From the NCBI GenBank assembly GCA_035276085.1, contig DATELY010000126.1, forward strand, positions 1-64,000: a stretch of DNA of 64,000 nucleotides, read 5' to 3'. Of this stretch, positions 50,432-60,090 are shown in pieces (the stretch's first letter is position 1; each line of letters begins with the position of its first letter). A program made the translations under genes and the position numbers. This DNA is from DATELY01 sp035276085 (GTDB lineage: Bacteria > Pseudomonadota > Gammaproteobacteria > Steroidobacterales > Steroidobacteraceae). The notes beneath the pieces are model-generated. The model worked only from the letters and a program-made list of their open reading frames with translations. It searched no databases and was not told the DNA's origin.

Positions 50432-52476
50432 AGGTTCGTCTCCGCGCTGACGGGCACCGCTTCTGCTTCCGAGCTGGGTAGAACGGTCAAGCCTCTGCGC
50501 ACACGCGAGCACACCCTCAGCATGTCGAGCAGCACCACCCACAGAATCGCCGTGAACAACAGCGCAAGGACGGCATCGAGGCGCTGATTGAAGATCAACT
50601 GCGGCGCAACCGCGGCCTGCTCGGGCGGCAAGCTGCCACCTGCCAGTTTGTCTGCCAGATGATTTGCGGCCGACAGGAAGCCCACACGCGGATCGGCAGA
50701 AGTGACTTTCTGCCACGCCGCCGTTGTCGTGATCACGGTGAGCCAAGCGAGCGGAATTCCCGTGACCCACGCGTAGCGCAACTTGCCCTGCTTCACGAGC
50801 ACGCCGGTCACCACGCACAGCGCAATGGCAGCCAGCAATTGATTCGCGATGCCGAACAGGGGCCAGAGGATGTTGATCCCGCCGTTCGGATCGACGACGC
50901 CGATGTACAGGAAGTAACCCCACCCGGCGACCACCAGCGCGCTCGACAGGATGACGGACGGATACCAGGAGGTCGCCCCGAGCGGACGCCAGAAGTGACC
51001 CAGGAAATCCTGCAGCATGAAGCGTCCGACGCGCGTGCCGGCATCGAGCGTGGTGAGGATGAACACGGCCTCGAACATGATGGCGAAGTGATACCAGAGC
51101 GCGAGCAGGCTTTGTCCGAAAGCGCTGGAAAAGATGCTCGCCATGCCGACCGCAAGCGAGGGCGCGCCACCCGTACGAGCAAACAGCGTCGCCTCACCCA
51201 TTTCGCGCGCGAGCACTTGCATCTGCTGCACGGTCACGGGAAACCCCCAGCTCGAAATGGTTGCCACGGCGGCCTCGGGTGTCGCGCCCACCACGCCGGC
51301 CGGACTGTTGATCGCGAAGTACACGCCCGGATCGAGCAGCGTCGCGGCGATCATCGCCATCACGGCGACACCCGATTCGAGCATCATGCTGCCGTAACCC
51401 ACGAGGCGCACATCGCGCTCGCTGCCGATCAACTTCGGTGTCGTGCCGCTCGCGACGAGTGCGTGGAATCCGGAAATGGCACCGCACGCGACGGTGATGA
51501 ATACGAACGGAAAGAGCGCGCCGCCGAAGATCGGTCCGGTTCCGTCCACGAACTGGGTGAGCGCAGGCATCTTGATGGTGGGATGCATGAGCACCACCGC
51601 GAGGGCGAGCAGCGCGATCGTGCCGAGTTTGAGGAACGTGGAGAGGTAGTCCCGCGGTGCCAGGAGCAGCCACACAGGCAGTACCGCGGCAACGAAGCCA
51701 TACGTAATCACGAACCAGGCGAGCGATGTTCCTTCCCAGTCGAACCAGACGCGCCAGGCCGGATGGGCATCGACCCAACCGCCGGCCCCCACTGCGAACA
51801 ACAACAAGGCGACGCCGATGGCCGACGCCTCCAGAATGCGTCCGGGCCGCAAATAGCGCAGATAAGTGCCGATGACGATCGCAACGGGAATGGTCGCGAA
51901 CACGGTGGCACTCGCCCACGGGCTGTGCTTCATGGCGTTGACCACCACGAGCCCCAGCACGGCGATGAGGATGATCATGATCATCAACGTGCCGACCAGC
52001 GCGGCGTAACCTCCGATCGGTCCGATCTCATCCCGCGCCATCTGTCCGAGACTGCGACCGTTGCGGCGTGTGGAGAGAAACAGCACGGTCATGTCCTGCA
52101 CGCACCCGCCCAACACGGCGCCGACGAGGATCCACAACGTGCCGGGCAGATAACCGAACTGCGCGGCCAAAGTCGGGCCGATCAGCGGACCGGGGCCTGC
52201 AATCGCCGCGAAGTGATGTCCGAAGACGATCCAGCGATGCGTAGGGACGAAATCGCGACCGTTGTTCAAGCGAATGGCGGGTGTGGCGCGCAAGGGATCG
52301 ACGCTCAACACCTTCGCGGCAAGCCATGCGCTGTAGAACCGGTAGCCGATCGCATACACGCAGACCGCAGCCACGACGATCCACATGGCATTGATCGGCT
52401 CGCCGCGTCGCAGAGCGACGCCGCCCACGGCAAATGCGCCTACGAGGGCGATGAGAGCCCAAAGGATTCGCTTCAT
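50428..52476 (-). CDS. cstA: Carbon starvation protein A, pyruvate/peptide transporter
   Basis: A 682-residue polytopic transporter matching CstA (E. coli 701 aa) with about 18 TM helices. Marker stretches are WIVFGHHFAAIAGPGPLIGP, RRNGRSLGQMARDEIG, FHALVASGTTPKLI and FGIANQLLAAIALCVVTGVL. CstA proteins take up pyruvate and peptides during carbon limitation in many gammaproteobacteria. The start is ATG 52476. Its stop overlaps ybdD, the small partner subunit, so both are co-expressed. In other species CRP regulates it; no CRP site was looked for beyond inspection. Confidence 0.94.
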   Translation of the reverse strand: MKRILWALIALVGAFAVGGVALRRGEPINAMWIVVAAVCVYAIGYRFYSAWLAAKVLSVDPLRATPAIRLNNGRDFVPTHRWIVFGHHFAAIAGPGPLIGPTLAAQFGYLPGTLWILVGAVLGGCVQDMTVLFLSTRRNGRSLGQMARDEIGPIGGYAALVGTLMIMIILIAVLGLVVVNAMKHSPWASATVFATIPVAIVIGTYLRYLRPGRILEASAIGVALLLFAVGAGGWVDAHPAWRVWFDWEGTSLAWFVITYGFVAAVLPVWLLLAPRDYLSTFLKLGTIALLALAVVLMHPTIKMPALTQFVDGTGPIFGGALFPFVFITVACGAISGFHALVASGTTPKLIGSERDVRLVGYGSMMLESGVAVMAMIAATLLDPGVYFAINSPAGVVGATPEAAVATISSWGFPVTVQQMQVLAREMGEATLFARTGGAPSLAVGMASIFSSAFGQSLLALWYHFAIMFEAVFILTTLDAGTRVGRFMLQDFLGHFWRPLGATSWYPSVILSSALVVAGWGYFLYIGVVDPNGGINILWPLFGIANQLLAAIALCVVTGVLVKQGKLRYAWVTGIPLAWLTVITTTAAWQKVTSADPRVGFLSAANHLADKLAGGSLPPEQAAVAPQLIFNQRLDAVLALLFTAILWVVLLDMLRVCSRVRRGLTVLPSSEAEAVPVSAETNL

Positions 52477-52522
52477 CGGTACTGTCTCTCGAGTCCCTTG
52501 CGGGTCGGCGGACGGCAAGCCA

Positions 52523-53608
52523 TCAACGCTCGACTTCGACCGTCAATTTTTTGCTGAGATGGTGCTGCTCGCGCCATTCTCGCCAGATGGCGAGCGTGAT
52601 TGCCAGCACGACCGGGCCGATGAACAGGCCCACGAGGCCGAAGGCAACCACCCCTCCGAGCACACCGAAGACCACGAGCAGGAAGGGCATCCGCGTCGCG
52701 TTCGAAATCACCAGCGGCCGGACGATGTTGTCCACCCAGCTCACGGCCAGCAGCCCCCAGAAAAACAGTGCGACGCCCGCGCCGAAATGTCCTGTCAGCA
52801 TCAACCAGATACTGAGACTCGCCCAGATCAACGGCGCGCCGAAGGGAATCAGCGCCGTCAACGCAGTGACCGCACCGAGCAGAGCCGCTGCGCGCAAGCC
52901 CACGATCCAGTAGCCCAATGCCGCCACGCTGCCTTGCGCGATCGCGGCCAGCACCAGCGCATACACCACCGCCTGCGTCATATCGCCGGCGGCTTCGAGA
53001 TAGTCATTCGCGCGCGGACCCAGCATTCCGGTGAGCAACGCCCGCAACTCGCGCAACAGATGCGGCCCGTCGCGCAGAAAGAAGAACAGCGACAAGAGTG
53101 CAAAGAACAGCTTGGCGACGTTGCGACCCAGTCCGCCCACCAGGGTCGTGATCTCGGTCGAGGACTGCTGCAACCAATCCTGCACGAGCTCGCGCAGGAC
53201 CTGCGGGTTGGCCGCGAGCGCGCTCAGCTGATCCTGCAACCAGCCGCCGATCCCCGGCAGATTGCGTACGCCCGCCGGTAGCTGCGGCTGCGTTGCGAGG
53301 AAGCGTTGCACCTCTTGATAGGCTACGAGCAGCTCGGAGCGCATCAATACCGTGAGCCATACGAGCGGCACGATCAGCACGGTTCCGAGCAGCAGCGTGG
53401 TGATGAGTGCGGCGACGACGGTGCGCTGGCCTACGGCTTTGAGCAGGCGCAGATGCAAGGGCCAGCTCACGTACGCGAGGATCGCTGCCCAGATCAACGG
53501 CACGAGGAACGGCCTCATGATCGTGTACGTGAGTAGCAGAATGCCGGTGAGAATGGCGGCGATGACCACCCGTCGAAACCACGTTGAAGTTGAAAGTTCG
53601 GTAAGCAT
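52523..53608 (-). CDS. AI-2E/PerM family membrane protein
   Basis: A 361-residue inner-membrane protein of the AI-2E transporter (PerM) family: N-terminal pair of TM helices (VVIAAILTGILLLTYTIM, FLVPLIWAAILAYVSWPLHL), TM3 about 60-80, a soluble central section, then several C-terminal TM helices including GGVVAFGLVGLFIGPVVLAI. Members include AI-2 exporters and Na+(Li+)/H+ antiporters, so substrate is uncertain. The start is ATG 53608. Same strand as cstA but 46 bases away, with its own promoter probably in the 53609-53839 region. Confidence 0.88.
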   Translation of the reverse strand: MLTELSTSTWFRRVVIAAILTGILLLTYTIMRPFLVPLIWAAILAYVSWPLHLRLLKAVGQRTVVAALITTLLLGTVLIVPLVWLTVLMRSELLVAYQEVQRFLATQPQLPAGVRNLPGIGGWLQDQLSALAANPQVLRELVQDWLQQSSTEITTLVGGLGRNVAKLFFALLSLFFFLRDGPHLLRELRALLTGMLGPRANDYLEAAGDMTQAVVYALVLAAIAQGSVAALGYWIVGLRAAALLGAVTALTALIPFGAPLIWASLSIWLMLTGHFGAGVALFFWGLLAVSWVDNIVRPLVISNATRMPFLLVVFGVLGGVVAFGLVGLFIGPVVLAITLAIWREWREQHHLSKKLTVEVER

Positions 53609-53839
53609 TGCGTTCGAGTGAAGTTGCAGAAGTCGCGACCCGCCGCTCGCGGTCCTCAAAGCGGGCGACAGTCTAGCCTGCATTTCTCACAGGGATCGCG
53701 CATGCTGGCGAGACTGCGAGCGAGAGCTTCGCAGCGCGCTTGCGCTCGTGAACCTACGAGCGTGAAATCCGGTTGAGATTCGTGCGCCGGTTGAGCGACG
53801 CTTGATGCCTATTTGAATTGCAAACCGAGGGAGATCGCG

Positions 53840-55000
53840 ATGGCTGACCCGACCGTTCGTGGCCGCTTCGTATGGCACGAGCTGCTGACCTCCGATCCCG
53901 GGGCCGCACAGCAGTTCTACTCCACCATCTGTGGCTGGAGGATCGAGCAATGGGACAAGGATTCGAACTATTCGATGTTCGTGGGCCCGAACGCTCCCGT
54001 GGGCGGTGTACTGCAACTGCCCGACCACGCCATGGGTACCGGCGATCAACCCAAATGGCTGGCGTACCTCGCGACGGAAGATGTCGATGCGACGGTCGAG
54101 AAAGCGGTTGGCCTGGGTGCGCGCGTTCTGCAGCAGTCGGGAGCCACACCGGGCGGTGGCCGCTATGCCGTGCTCGCCGATCCCCAAGGTGCCTGCTTCG
54201 GTGTTTACGGATCGACGAATGCGTCCCCGCCGCCCGCGCAGGGTGTCGCGCGCGGCGAATTCTCGTGGCACGAGCTGGCGACGAGCGATTACGAGGCCGC
54301 TCTCGAGTTCTACACGGAATTGTTCGGTTGGGAGCTCCTGGTCAAGCACGACATGGGCGACATGGGGCCGTACTGCATCTTCGGGCTCGGCGGCACGCAG
54401 ATGGGCGGTATCTACAACAAGACGACCGACATGCCCGGTGATCCGTCCTGGCTCAGTTACGTGCTCGTGCCCAACGCTGGCAAATCCGCGGACAGGATCC
54501 GTACGACCGGTGGCCAGGTCGTGAACGGGCCGATGGAAGTTCCAGGCGGCGATTGGATCGCCGTAGCGAGCGACCCCCAAGGAGCGCTCTTTGCCGTCCA
54601 CGCCTACAAGGCGAAGGCAAAGGTGCGCGCCGCCGCCGCGGCCAGCGCTCCGGAGGAAACAGCACCGCCTCGCAAGGACGTTGCCGAGCCGCAAACCACA
54701 CCTGCAGCGCGGCCCGCCAAGAAGAAGGCTGCAGCGCCAACGCCAACCAAGAAGAAGCGCGCGGTCGTGAAGACCAAGGCACCGGCGAAGAAGACGTCGG
54801 CAAAGAAGGCGGCGAAGAAAGCGGTCAGGAAGGCCGCCAGGAAAGCCGCGAAGAAGAAGTCGACCAAGAAGAAAGTTGTACGCAGCGCAGCCCGCGGCAA
54901 GAAGAGCGCGCGCCGTGTGGCGGCCAAGAAGACGGCGCGACGCGGGAAGCAGGCGCGCAAGGGGAAGACTGCAAAGAAGAAGGCGCGCCGCGGAAAATAA
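53840..55000 (+). CDS. Double VOC-domain protein with histone-H1-like Lys/Ala tail
   Basis: A 386-residue protein of two parts. Residues 1-128 and 136-256 are tandem VOC (glyoxalase/dioxygenase-fold) domains (FVWHELLTSDPGAAQQFYST, VLADPQGACFGVYG; FSWHELATSDYEAALEFYTE, VASDPQGALFAVH). Residues about 258-386 are low-complexity, highly basic and Ala/Pro/Lys/Arg-rich (KKAAKKAVRKAARKAAKKK, KKSARRVAAKK), like AlgP, Hc1 and histone H1 C-terminal domains that bind DNA. The start is ATG 53840 with GAGGGAGA upstream. The fusion would bring a VOC enzyme or sensor to the nucleoid. Substrate unknown; the domains resemble the 27-kDa antigen/CFP30B VOC group. Confidence 0.9.
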   Translation: MADPTVRGRFVWHELLTSDPGAAQQFYSTICGWRIEQWDKDSNYSMFVGPNAPVGGVLQLPDHAMGTGDQPKWLAYLATEDVDATVEKAVGLGARVLQQSGATPGGGRYAVLADPQGACFGVYGSTNASPPPAQGVARGEFSWHELATSDYEAALEFYTELFGWELLVKHDMGDMGPYCIFGLGGTQMGGIYNKTTDMPGDPSWLSYVLVPNAGKSADRIRTTGGQVVNGPMEVPGGDWIAVASDPQGALFAVHAYKAKAKVRAAAAASAPEETAPPRKDVAEPQTTPAARPAKKKAAAPTPTKKKRAVVKTKAPAKKTSAKKAAKKAVRKAARKAAKKKSTKKKVVRSAARGKKSARRVAAKKTARRGKQARKGKTAKKKARRGK

Positions 55001-55013
55001 GTCTGCGGGGCTT

Positions 55014-55134
55014 GCCCCCACCCTAGCCCTCCCCCGCTGCGCAGGGGAGGGGACCAGAACAGCAAAGAATGATCGTCGAGCGCGCCTAGTCTTGTTCCCT
55101 CCCCTGCGCAGCGGGGGAGGGCTAGGGTGGGGGC
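55014..55134. repeat. Inverted pair of R1 palindromic repeats
   Basis: R1 in plus orientation (GCCCCCACCCTAGCCC, palindrome, GGGACC) at 55014-55053, and in reverse orientation at 55093-55134, separated by about 40 bases. The pair forms a larger inverted repeat between the convergent VOC and maleylacetoacetate isomerase genes, like the pair at 13672-13790. Confidence 0.85.
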
Positions 55135-55160
55135 AGCAGCAACCTCACTACCGATCTCAC

Positions 55161-55817
55161 CTACTTCGCATCCGGCTGATTCTCCGGCGCCGCCCGCACG
55201 AACGCCGGCAACGTTTCCAAGTGCCCACAGATCCGGGTCAATGTGGGATACGGACCCAGATCGCATTGCAGTCGCCGCGCATTGAGCATCTGCGGTGCCA
55301 AGCACACGTCCGCAATGCTCAGCGCATCGCCGTAACAGTAGCGCCCGGCGGTGGAATGGATGCGCGCCTGGGTCTCCAGCGCAGCAAAGCCCGTGGCGAT
55401 CCAATGCTGAGACCACTGCGCGACACTGTCTTTATCGAGCTGGATGTGCTCGCGCAGATAGTTCAATACGCGCAAGTTGTTGAGCGGATGGATATCACAC
55501 GCAACCGCGAGCGCCATCGAGCGCACCAATGCGCGTGCCACGGGTTCGCGCGGCAGGAGCGGCGGCTGCGGATGGCGTTCTTCCAAATACTCGATGATGG
55601 CCAGCGACTGAGGCAGCACTGTGCCTTCCGCATAAAGAGCGGGTACCAGACCCTGCGGATTGAGCGCGAGGTAGTCGCCGGTGCCCTGCTTGTACTCCAG
55701 CAACGCAACTGGATTCGTGTCGAATGCCAGCCCTTTCACATGCAGCGCAATGCGAACACGAAAGGCCGCGGAGCTGCGGAAGTAGCTATAGAGCTGAAGC
55801 GTGTCACCTGTGCTCAT
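55161..55817 (-). CDS. maiA: Maleylacetoacetate isomerase (GST zeta class)
   Basis: A 218-residue zeta-class glutathione transferase; MaiA isomerises maleylacetoacetate to fumarylacetoacetate in tyrosine/homogentisate catabolism. Thioredoxin-like N-domain with the active-site stretch SYFRSSAAFRVRIALHVKGL, the NPQGLVPAL loop and the glutathione contact QSLAIIEYLEE, then an all-alpha C-domain (ACDIHPLNNLRVLNYL, SIADVCLAPQ). The start is ATG 55817; an in-frame extension of 17 codons lacks support. Genes for homogentisate dioxygenase or fumarylacetoacetase are not in the window, so pathway assignment rests on sequence similarity. Confidence 0.93.
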   Translation of the reverse strand: MSTGDTLQLYSYFRSSAAFRVRIALHVKGLAFDTNPVALLEYKQGTGDYLALNPQGLVPALYAEGTVLPQSLAIIEYLEERHPQPPLLPREPVARALVRSMALAVACDIHPLNNLRVLNYLREHIQLDKDSVAQWSQHWIATGFAALETQARIHSTAGRYCYGDALSIADVCLAPQMLNARRLQCDLGPYPTLTRICGHLETLPAFVRAAPENQPDAK

Positions 55818-55928
55818 ACGAACTCTGCTGCGCAATGGTGACCACACGGCAAGCGCTCGCAGGGTCAACTACCTCGGCGTTTGGCGTCAGATCGGCGGGC
55901 GCGTTCGAATTCTTGGAGACCCCTGCCG

Positions 55929-55958
55929 CCGGCGAGCGGCCCCATCGCCGCTCGCCGG
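55929..55958 (-). terminator. Stem-loop downstream of the BON lipoprotein gene
   Basis: Arms CCGGCGAGCGG (55929-55939) and CCGCTCGCCGG (55948-55958) form an 11-bp perfect GC-rich stem 13 bases after the BON gene stop. There is no T-run on either strand, so it may be a transcript-stabilising or rho-assisted site. Confidence 0.45.
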
Positions 55959-55971
55959 ATTTGCTTCCAGA

Positions 55972-56316
55972 TCAGGTCGAGCCGCGAATCTCCAGCCCGT
56001 CCTTCACTTCTTTCACACCGTCCACGTTGCGGGCAACTTCCAGTGCGCGGGCACGGGCATCGGCGCTATCCACGAAACCGCTCAATTGCACGGTTCCCTG
56101 GAACGTTTCCACATTGATCTGATGAGCCTTGGTTTGCGGATCGCCGACCAGCGCGGCCTTCACTTTCGCCGTGATGGCGCTGTCATCGACCACACGTCCG
56201 GCGTTCGAGGCGGCGGATTGGACCGGGCCTTCGTCCTTTTCCGGATTCGAGCTGCAGGCCACTGCACCGGCAGCGAATACGACGGCCAATGCGAGAGCGG
56301 CTGTGTTCTTCAACAT
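55972..56316 (-). CDS. BON-domain lipoprotein
   Basis: A 114-residue lipoprotein: signal with lipobox GAVAC (Cys 21), a short acidic linker, and one BON domain (about 45-112: DDSAITAKVKAALVGDPQTK, INVETFQGTVQLSGFVDSAD, VARNVDGVKEVKDGLEI). BON domains bind phospholipids; relatives such as OsmY and DolP guard the envelope under osmotic or outer-membrane stress. The start has GAGGAAA upstream. Downstream of a second small lipoprotein on the same strand (53 bases apart), so the two may form a stress operon. Confidence 0.88.
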   Translation of the reverse strand: MLKNTAALALAVVFAAGAVACSSNPEKDEGPVQSAASNAGRVVDDSAITAKVKAALVGDPQTKAHQINVETFQGTVQLSGFVDSADARARALEVARNVDGVKEVKDGLEIRGST

Positions 56317-56368
56317 ATAGGTTTCCTCGGTTAACTAATGATTCAGCACCAACGCGCCACGCGCGGGA

Positions 56369-56785
56369 TCAACCAGCGTTGTTGCGCAGCTGTTCAGCCT
56401 GTGCCTTGGCACGCTCCAGCTGAGCATCGGCTTCCTTCTTACAGGCGTCGCGGGCATCGGCCTGCATCGCTTCGCACTTCTCCGTGGCGACCTTGTGGTT
56501 CGCTTCGGCTTGCGCCATGGCAACTTTGTATTCGCCCTTGGATTGTTCCTCGCTCGTGTTCTGCGCTGCGTCCGCGGCGTCCTTGGAGCTGTCCGCAGTC
56601 ATTGCATTTTCACGTGCATCGGCAACATCCTTCTGTGCCTCCGACTGTGCCTCGGCCACTTCTTCCTGTCCTTCGGCCTGTGCCTTGGACACATCCCGCT
56701 GCGTCTCAGCCGTGGTTTCGGAACGATTGCATCCGGCAAGCGCAAGGCCGGCCGCCGCGATCATCCAAAGTACTTTGAGCTTCAT
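56369..56785 (-). CDS. Coiled-coil lipoprotein
   Basis: A 138-residue lipoprotein: signal with lipobox ALAGC (Cys 19), then an almost entirely helical, Ala/Glu/Lys/Gln-rich mature chain with heptad character (VSKAQAEGQEEVAEAQSEAQ, VAMAQAEANHKVATEKCEAM), two Cys about 12 residues apart in the C-terminal third that might form a disulfide, and a C-terminal KAQAEQLRNNAG. AGGAG precedes the ATG. Small lipoproteins of this kind accompany BON and CsbD genes in stress islands. No named family is recognised. Confidence 0.78.
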   Translation of the reverse strand: MKLKVLWMIAAAGLALAGCNRSETTAETQRDVSKAQAEGQEEVAEAQSEAQKDVADARENAMTADSSKDAADAAQNTSEEQSKGEYKVAMAQAEANHKVATEKCEAMQADARDACKKEADAQLERAKAQAEQLRNNAG

Positions 56786-57070
56786 GACGTTCTCCTGATG
56801 AACCTATTGAGTGGAACTCCATCGAACCAACGCGCCGCCTTGAGTCCACGCGGCGACGCCTTGACAAACGCCGACACAGCGGCGACTTCGGGCCGAGAAC
56901 GTGCGGCCTCGAAGTAAGGTTCCTGTGCTACATCTGACACTATTTCGCGACAACATGGCCGCGGTGCGAGATGAAACGGGTACGTGCGCTGTCGGAACTG
57001 CGACCGCAAAGGCGGCGTTAGATCGTCAGTCGCACAGCCGATGGCGTGCGTTCGTCTGCGCCATCGAGGA
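56786..57070. other. Intergenic region upstream of MITE-like element
   Basis: About 285 bases containing the promoter of the coiled-coil lipoprotein gene. No hairpin, tRNA or credible gene was seen. GC content and short frames look typical of flanking spacer DNA. Confidence 0.4.
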
Positions 57071-57377
57071 AAGGAACCTCTGATTAACCCTAGACGGCCT
57101 CGCGACGAGTCCAGGGCGGCTCAGGGCGAGGCGCGACGACCGCTGTGTACTTGATGTACTCGAGGGAGGAGTAACGACGCCCTGAGCCGCCCTGGACTCG
57201 TCCCATTTAATGTGTAAACGAGCTTTTATGGGTTGCTCTTCTAATCGTCTGCTGCTGCGTTACAAAGCTTGCTCCCATGTCCAATCAAACATGGGACATA
57301 TGAGCTGCGCTTTGTGCCTTGCTTCAGACGATTAGAAGAGCAACGCGAGGCCGTCTAGAGTTAATCAGAGGTTCCTT
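57071..57377. mobile_element. 307-bp MITE-like element with 34-bp terminal inverted repeats
   Basis: Left end AAGGAACCTCTGATTAAC then CCTAGACGGCCTCGCG (57071-57104); right end is its inverse (57344-57377) with one mismatch. Inside are two further long inverted repeats: 57105-57128 with 57178-57201 (ACGAGTCCAGGGCGGCTCAG core) and 57232-57250 with 57326-57344 (GTTGCTCTTCTAATCGTCT), the latter enclosing CCCATGT/ACATGGG. No transposase or long frame. No clear target duplication flanks it. It ends 8 bases before the kinase ATG, and the kinase ribosome site would lie in its right end. Confidence 0.8.
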
Positions 57378-57385
57378 AGCTGCGC

Positions 57386-58864
57386 ATGAGTGCCACGTCC
57401 TTACCGTCGCACGATCTATTCGGCCCCACGAGTGCGCCTGCCCCCATGCCGCCCACCCCCAAGCCCGGTCAGCGCACGGTGCCGTTTGCCGTGGTCGGTG
57501 GTATCTGCGTATCCATCGCACTGCTGATCCTGAATGCAGCCTGTCTTACGTGGAACGCTTACAGCACGCTGCGTTCCAGCGATGCGTATGCGCGCTCTTA
57601 CGAGATCAAGCGCGCCCTCTCGGCATTCCAGGCCGTAACCGTTTCCGCTGAAGCGAGCCAACGTGGCTATCTGCTCACGGGACGCACCGAGTATCTGGGT
57701 CCGTTCTTCGAAGCGCGTGAGCGGTGGCGTCAGGAGCTCGGGCAACTGCGCGCCTTGATTCAACAGGACGATCGCAACCCGCACACGCTCGAGACACTGG
57801 AAACGCTGATGAGCGATGCGCTGCGCATGCTCGAGCGCACGATCGCAGCAAATGACTCGCCGGGTCCGGCCGGTGCCGTCGACGTGCGGGGTACGCAAAG
57901 CGCGAAGGAGACGATGGATCGTCTGCGGCAGATCGTCGATCGCATGCTCCTCGAAGAAGACGGACGGATCGCGGCGCTACGCAAAGCGGTGTTTCGCGAC
58001 ATGCTCGTGACGGTCGGCGTTGCGTTCGTGACGACGCTCGTGGCGAGCATCGTCGTGCTGGGACTGTACCGCTTGCTACGCCGGTATCTCGCGGCGCGCG
58101 AGCAGGCAGAACAAGCGCTGCGCAAATCCAATGCGCAGTTGAACCAAACCGTCACCGAGCGTACGGCGAAGCTGGCAGAGCTGTCGCAGCATCTCTTGCG
58201 CGTGCAGGAGGATGAGAAGGCCAAGGTCGCGCGCGATCTCCATGACACGCTCGGCAGCAATCTGACTGCGATCAACATGGACTTGAATTGGGTGTACAAG
58301 CGCCTGCCCGACAATCCGCCTGAGCTGCGCGAGCGGTTGCAGCGCGCGTTGCAGATGCTCACGACGACCGTCGAGCTCAAGCGCAATCTGATCGAAGGGT
58401 TGCGTCCGAGTCATCTCGACAGCCTGGGCCTTGGATTTGCGATGCGCAGCCTGTGCGATGAGTTCGGCAAGCGTACGGGCGTGCAGTGCGAGCTCGATGC
58501 GAACGAAGATTTCGAAGAGCTCGATCCGACCGTGTCGATCGCGATGTATCGCATCGCTCAGGAAGCGTTGACCAACACGGCCAAGCACGCGGGTGCGCGA
58601 CATGCGCGCTTGCAGTTGCGCCGCCTGCCAAACGGTATGCGGCTCACTATTCAGGACGATGGCCGCGGCATCACTCCGGAGGCGATGGCCAAGCCCAAGT
58701 CGCACGGGCTCATGGGGATGCGCGAGCGCGTTCATCAGCTCGGCGGCTGGATGGACATTCATCCTGGGCCCGAGGGCGTCGGCACGGTGATCGAGGCATT
58801 CTTCCCCGTGCCGCCGCCGACAGCCGATGTGTTACAGCCTGCCATCGCCGGCGGACGGGCGTAG
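57386..58864 (+). CDS. Sensor histidine kinase, CHASE3-HisKA_3 (NarL-system type)
   Basis: A 492-residue membrane kinase: TM1 about 32-57, CHASE3 periplasmic domain (about 58-205: ALSAFQAVTVSAEASQRGYL), TM2 about 208-235, short coiled coil, HisKA_3 with phospho-His in KVARDLHDTLGSNLTA and HATPase_c (about 380-480: RIAQEALTNTAKHAGA, DDGRGI, GLMGMRERV). It would phosphorylate the LuxR-type response regulator encoded two genes downstream. The ATG lies 8 bases after the MITE-like element; AGAGG in the element's end is its only ribosome-site candidate, and an in-frame ATG exists at 57446. Confidence 0.92.
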   Translation: MSATSLPSHDLFGPTSAPAPMPPTPKPGQRTVPFAVVGGICVSIALLILNAACLTWNAYSTLRSSDAYARSYEIKRALSAFQAVTVSAEASQRGYLLTGRTEYLGPFFEARERWRQELGQLRALIQQDDRNPHTLETLETLMSDALRMLERTIAANDSPGPAGAVDVRGTQSAKETMDRLRQIVDRMLLEEDGRIAALRKAVFRDMLVTVGVAFVTTLVASIVVLGLYRLLRRYLAAREQAEQALRKSNAQLNQTVTERTAKLAELSQHLLRVQEDEKAKVARDLHDTLGSNLTAINMDLNWVYKRLPDNPPELRERLQRALQMLTTTVELKRNLIEGLRPSHLDSLGLGFAMRSLCDEFGKRTGVQCELDANEDFEELDPTVSIAMYRIAQEALTNTAKHAGARHARLQLRRLPNGMRLTIQDDGRGITPEAMAKPKSHGLMGMRERVHQLGGWMDIHPGPEGVGTVIEAFFPVPPPTADVLQPAIAGGRA

Positions 58865-58883
58865 GTGGACGGCTGACATACAC

Positions 58884-58929
58884 AGACGTCATGTAAATCG
58901 CACAGACATGCGGAAATTTACAGGCGTCT
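58884..58929. promoter_or_regulatory. Inverted repeat between kinase and sigma-54 activator genes
   Basis: AGACGTCATGTAAAT (58884-58898) faces ATTTACAGGCGTCT (58916-58929), matching with one mismatch and one unpaired base across a 17-base spacer. It lies 75 bases before the next ATG, so it may be an operator or a structured leader. Confidence 0.45.
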
Positions 58930-59004
58930 CGTGCGTTGTCCTTCCGCCGCGGCCCTGACCGTGGTCCCCATTGAACAGAAGAGATCGTTTTGGGAGGGCG
59001 TTAA

Positions 59005-60086
<1,082 letters not shown>

Positions 60087-60090
<4 letters not shown>

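Noticed and set aside
50659..52557. Long plus-strand frame opposite cstA (632 codons)
   Set aside because: Antisense shadow of a GC-rich gene: Arg/His/Gln/Asp-rich with no recognisable domain. Similar frames opposite polB, the kinases and the TPR gene were rejected for the same reason.
57071..57377. Full insertion sequence
   Set aside because: No transposase or recombinase frame in the 307 bases and no clear target duplication, so only a MITE-like call is justified.
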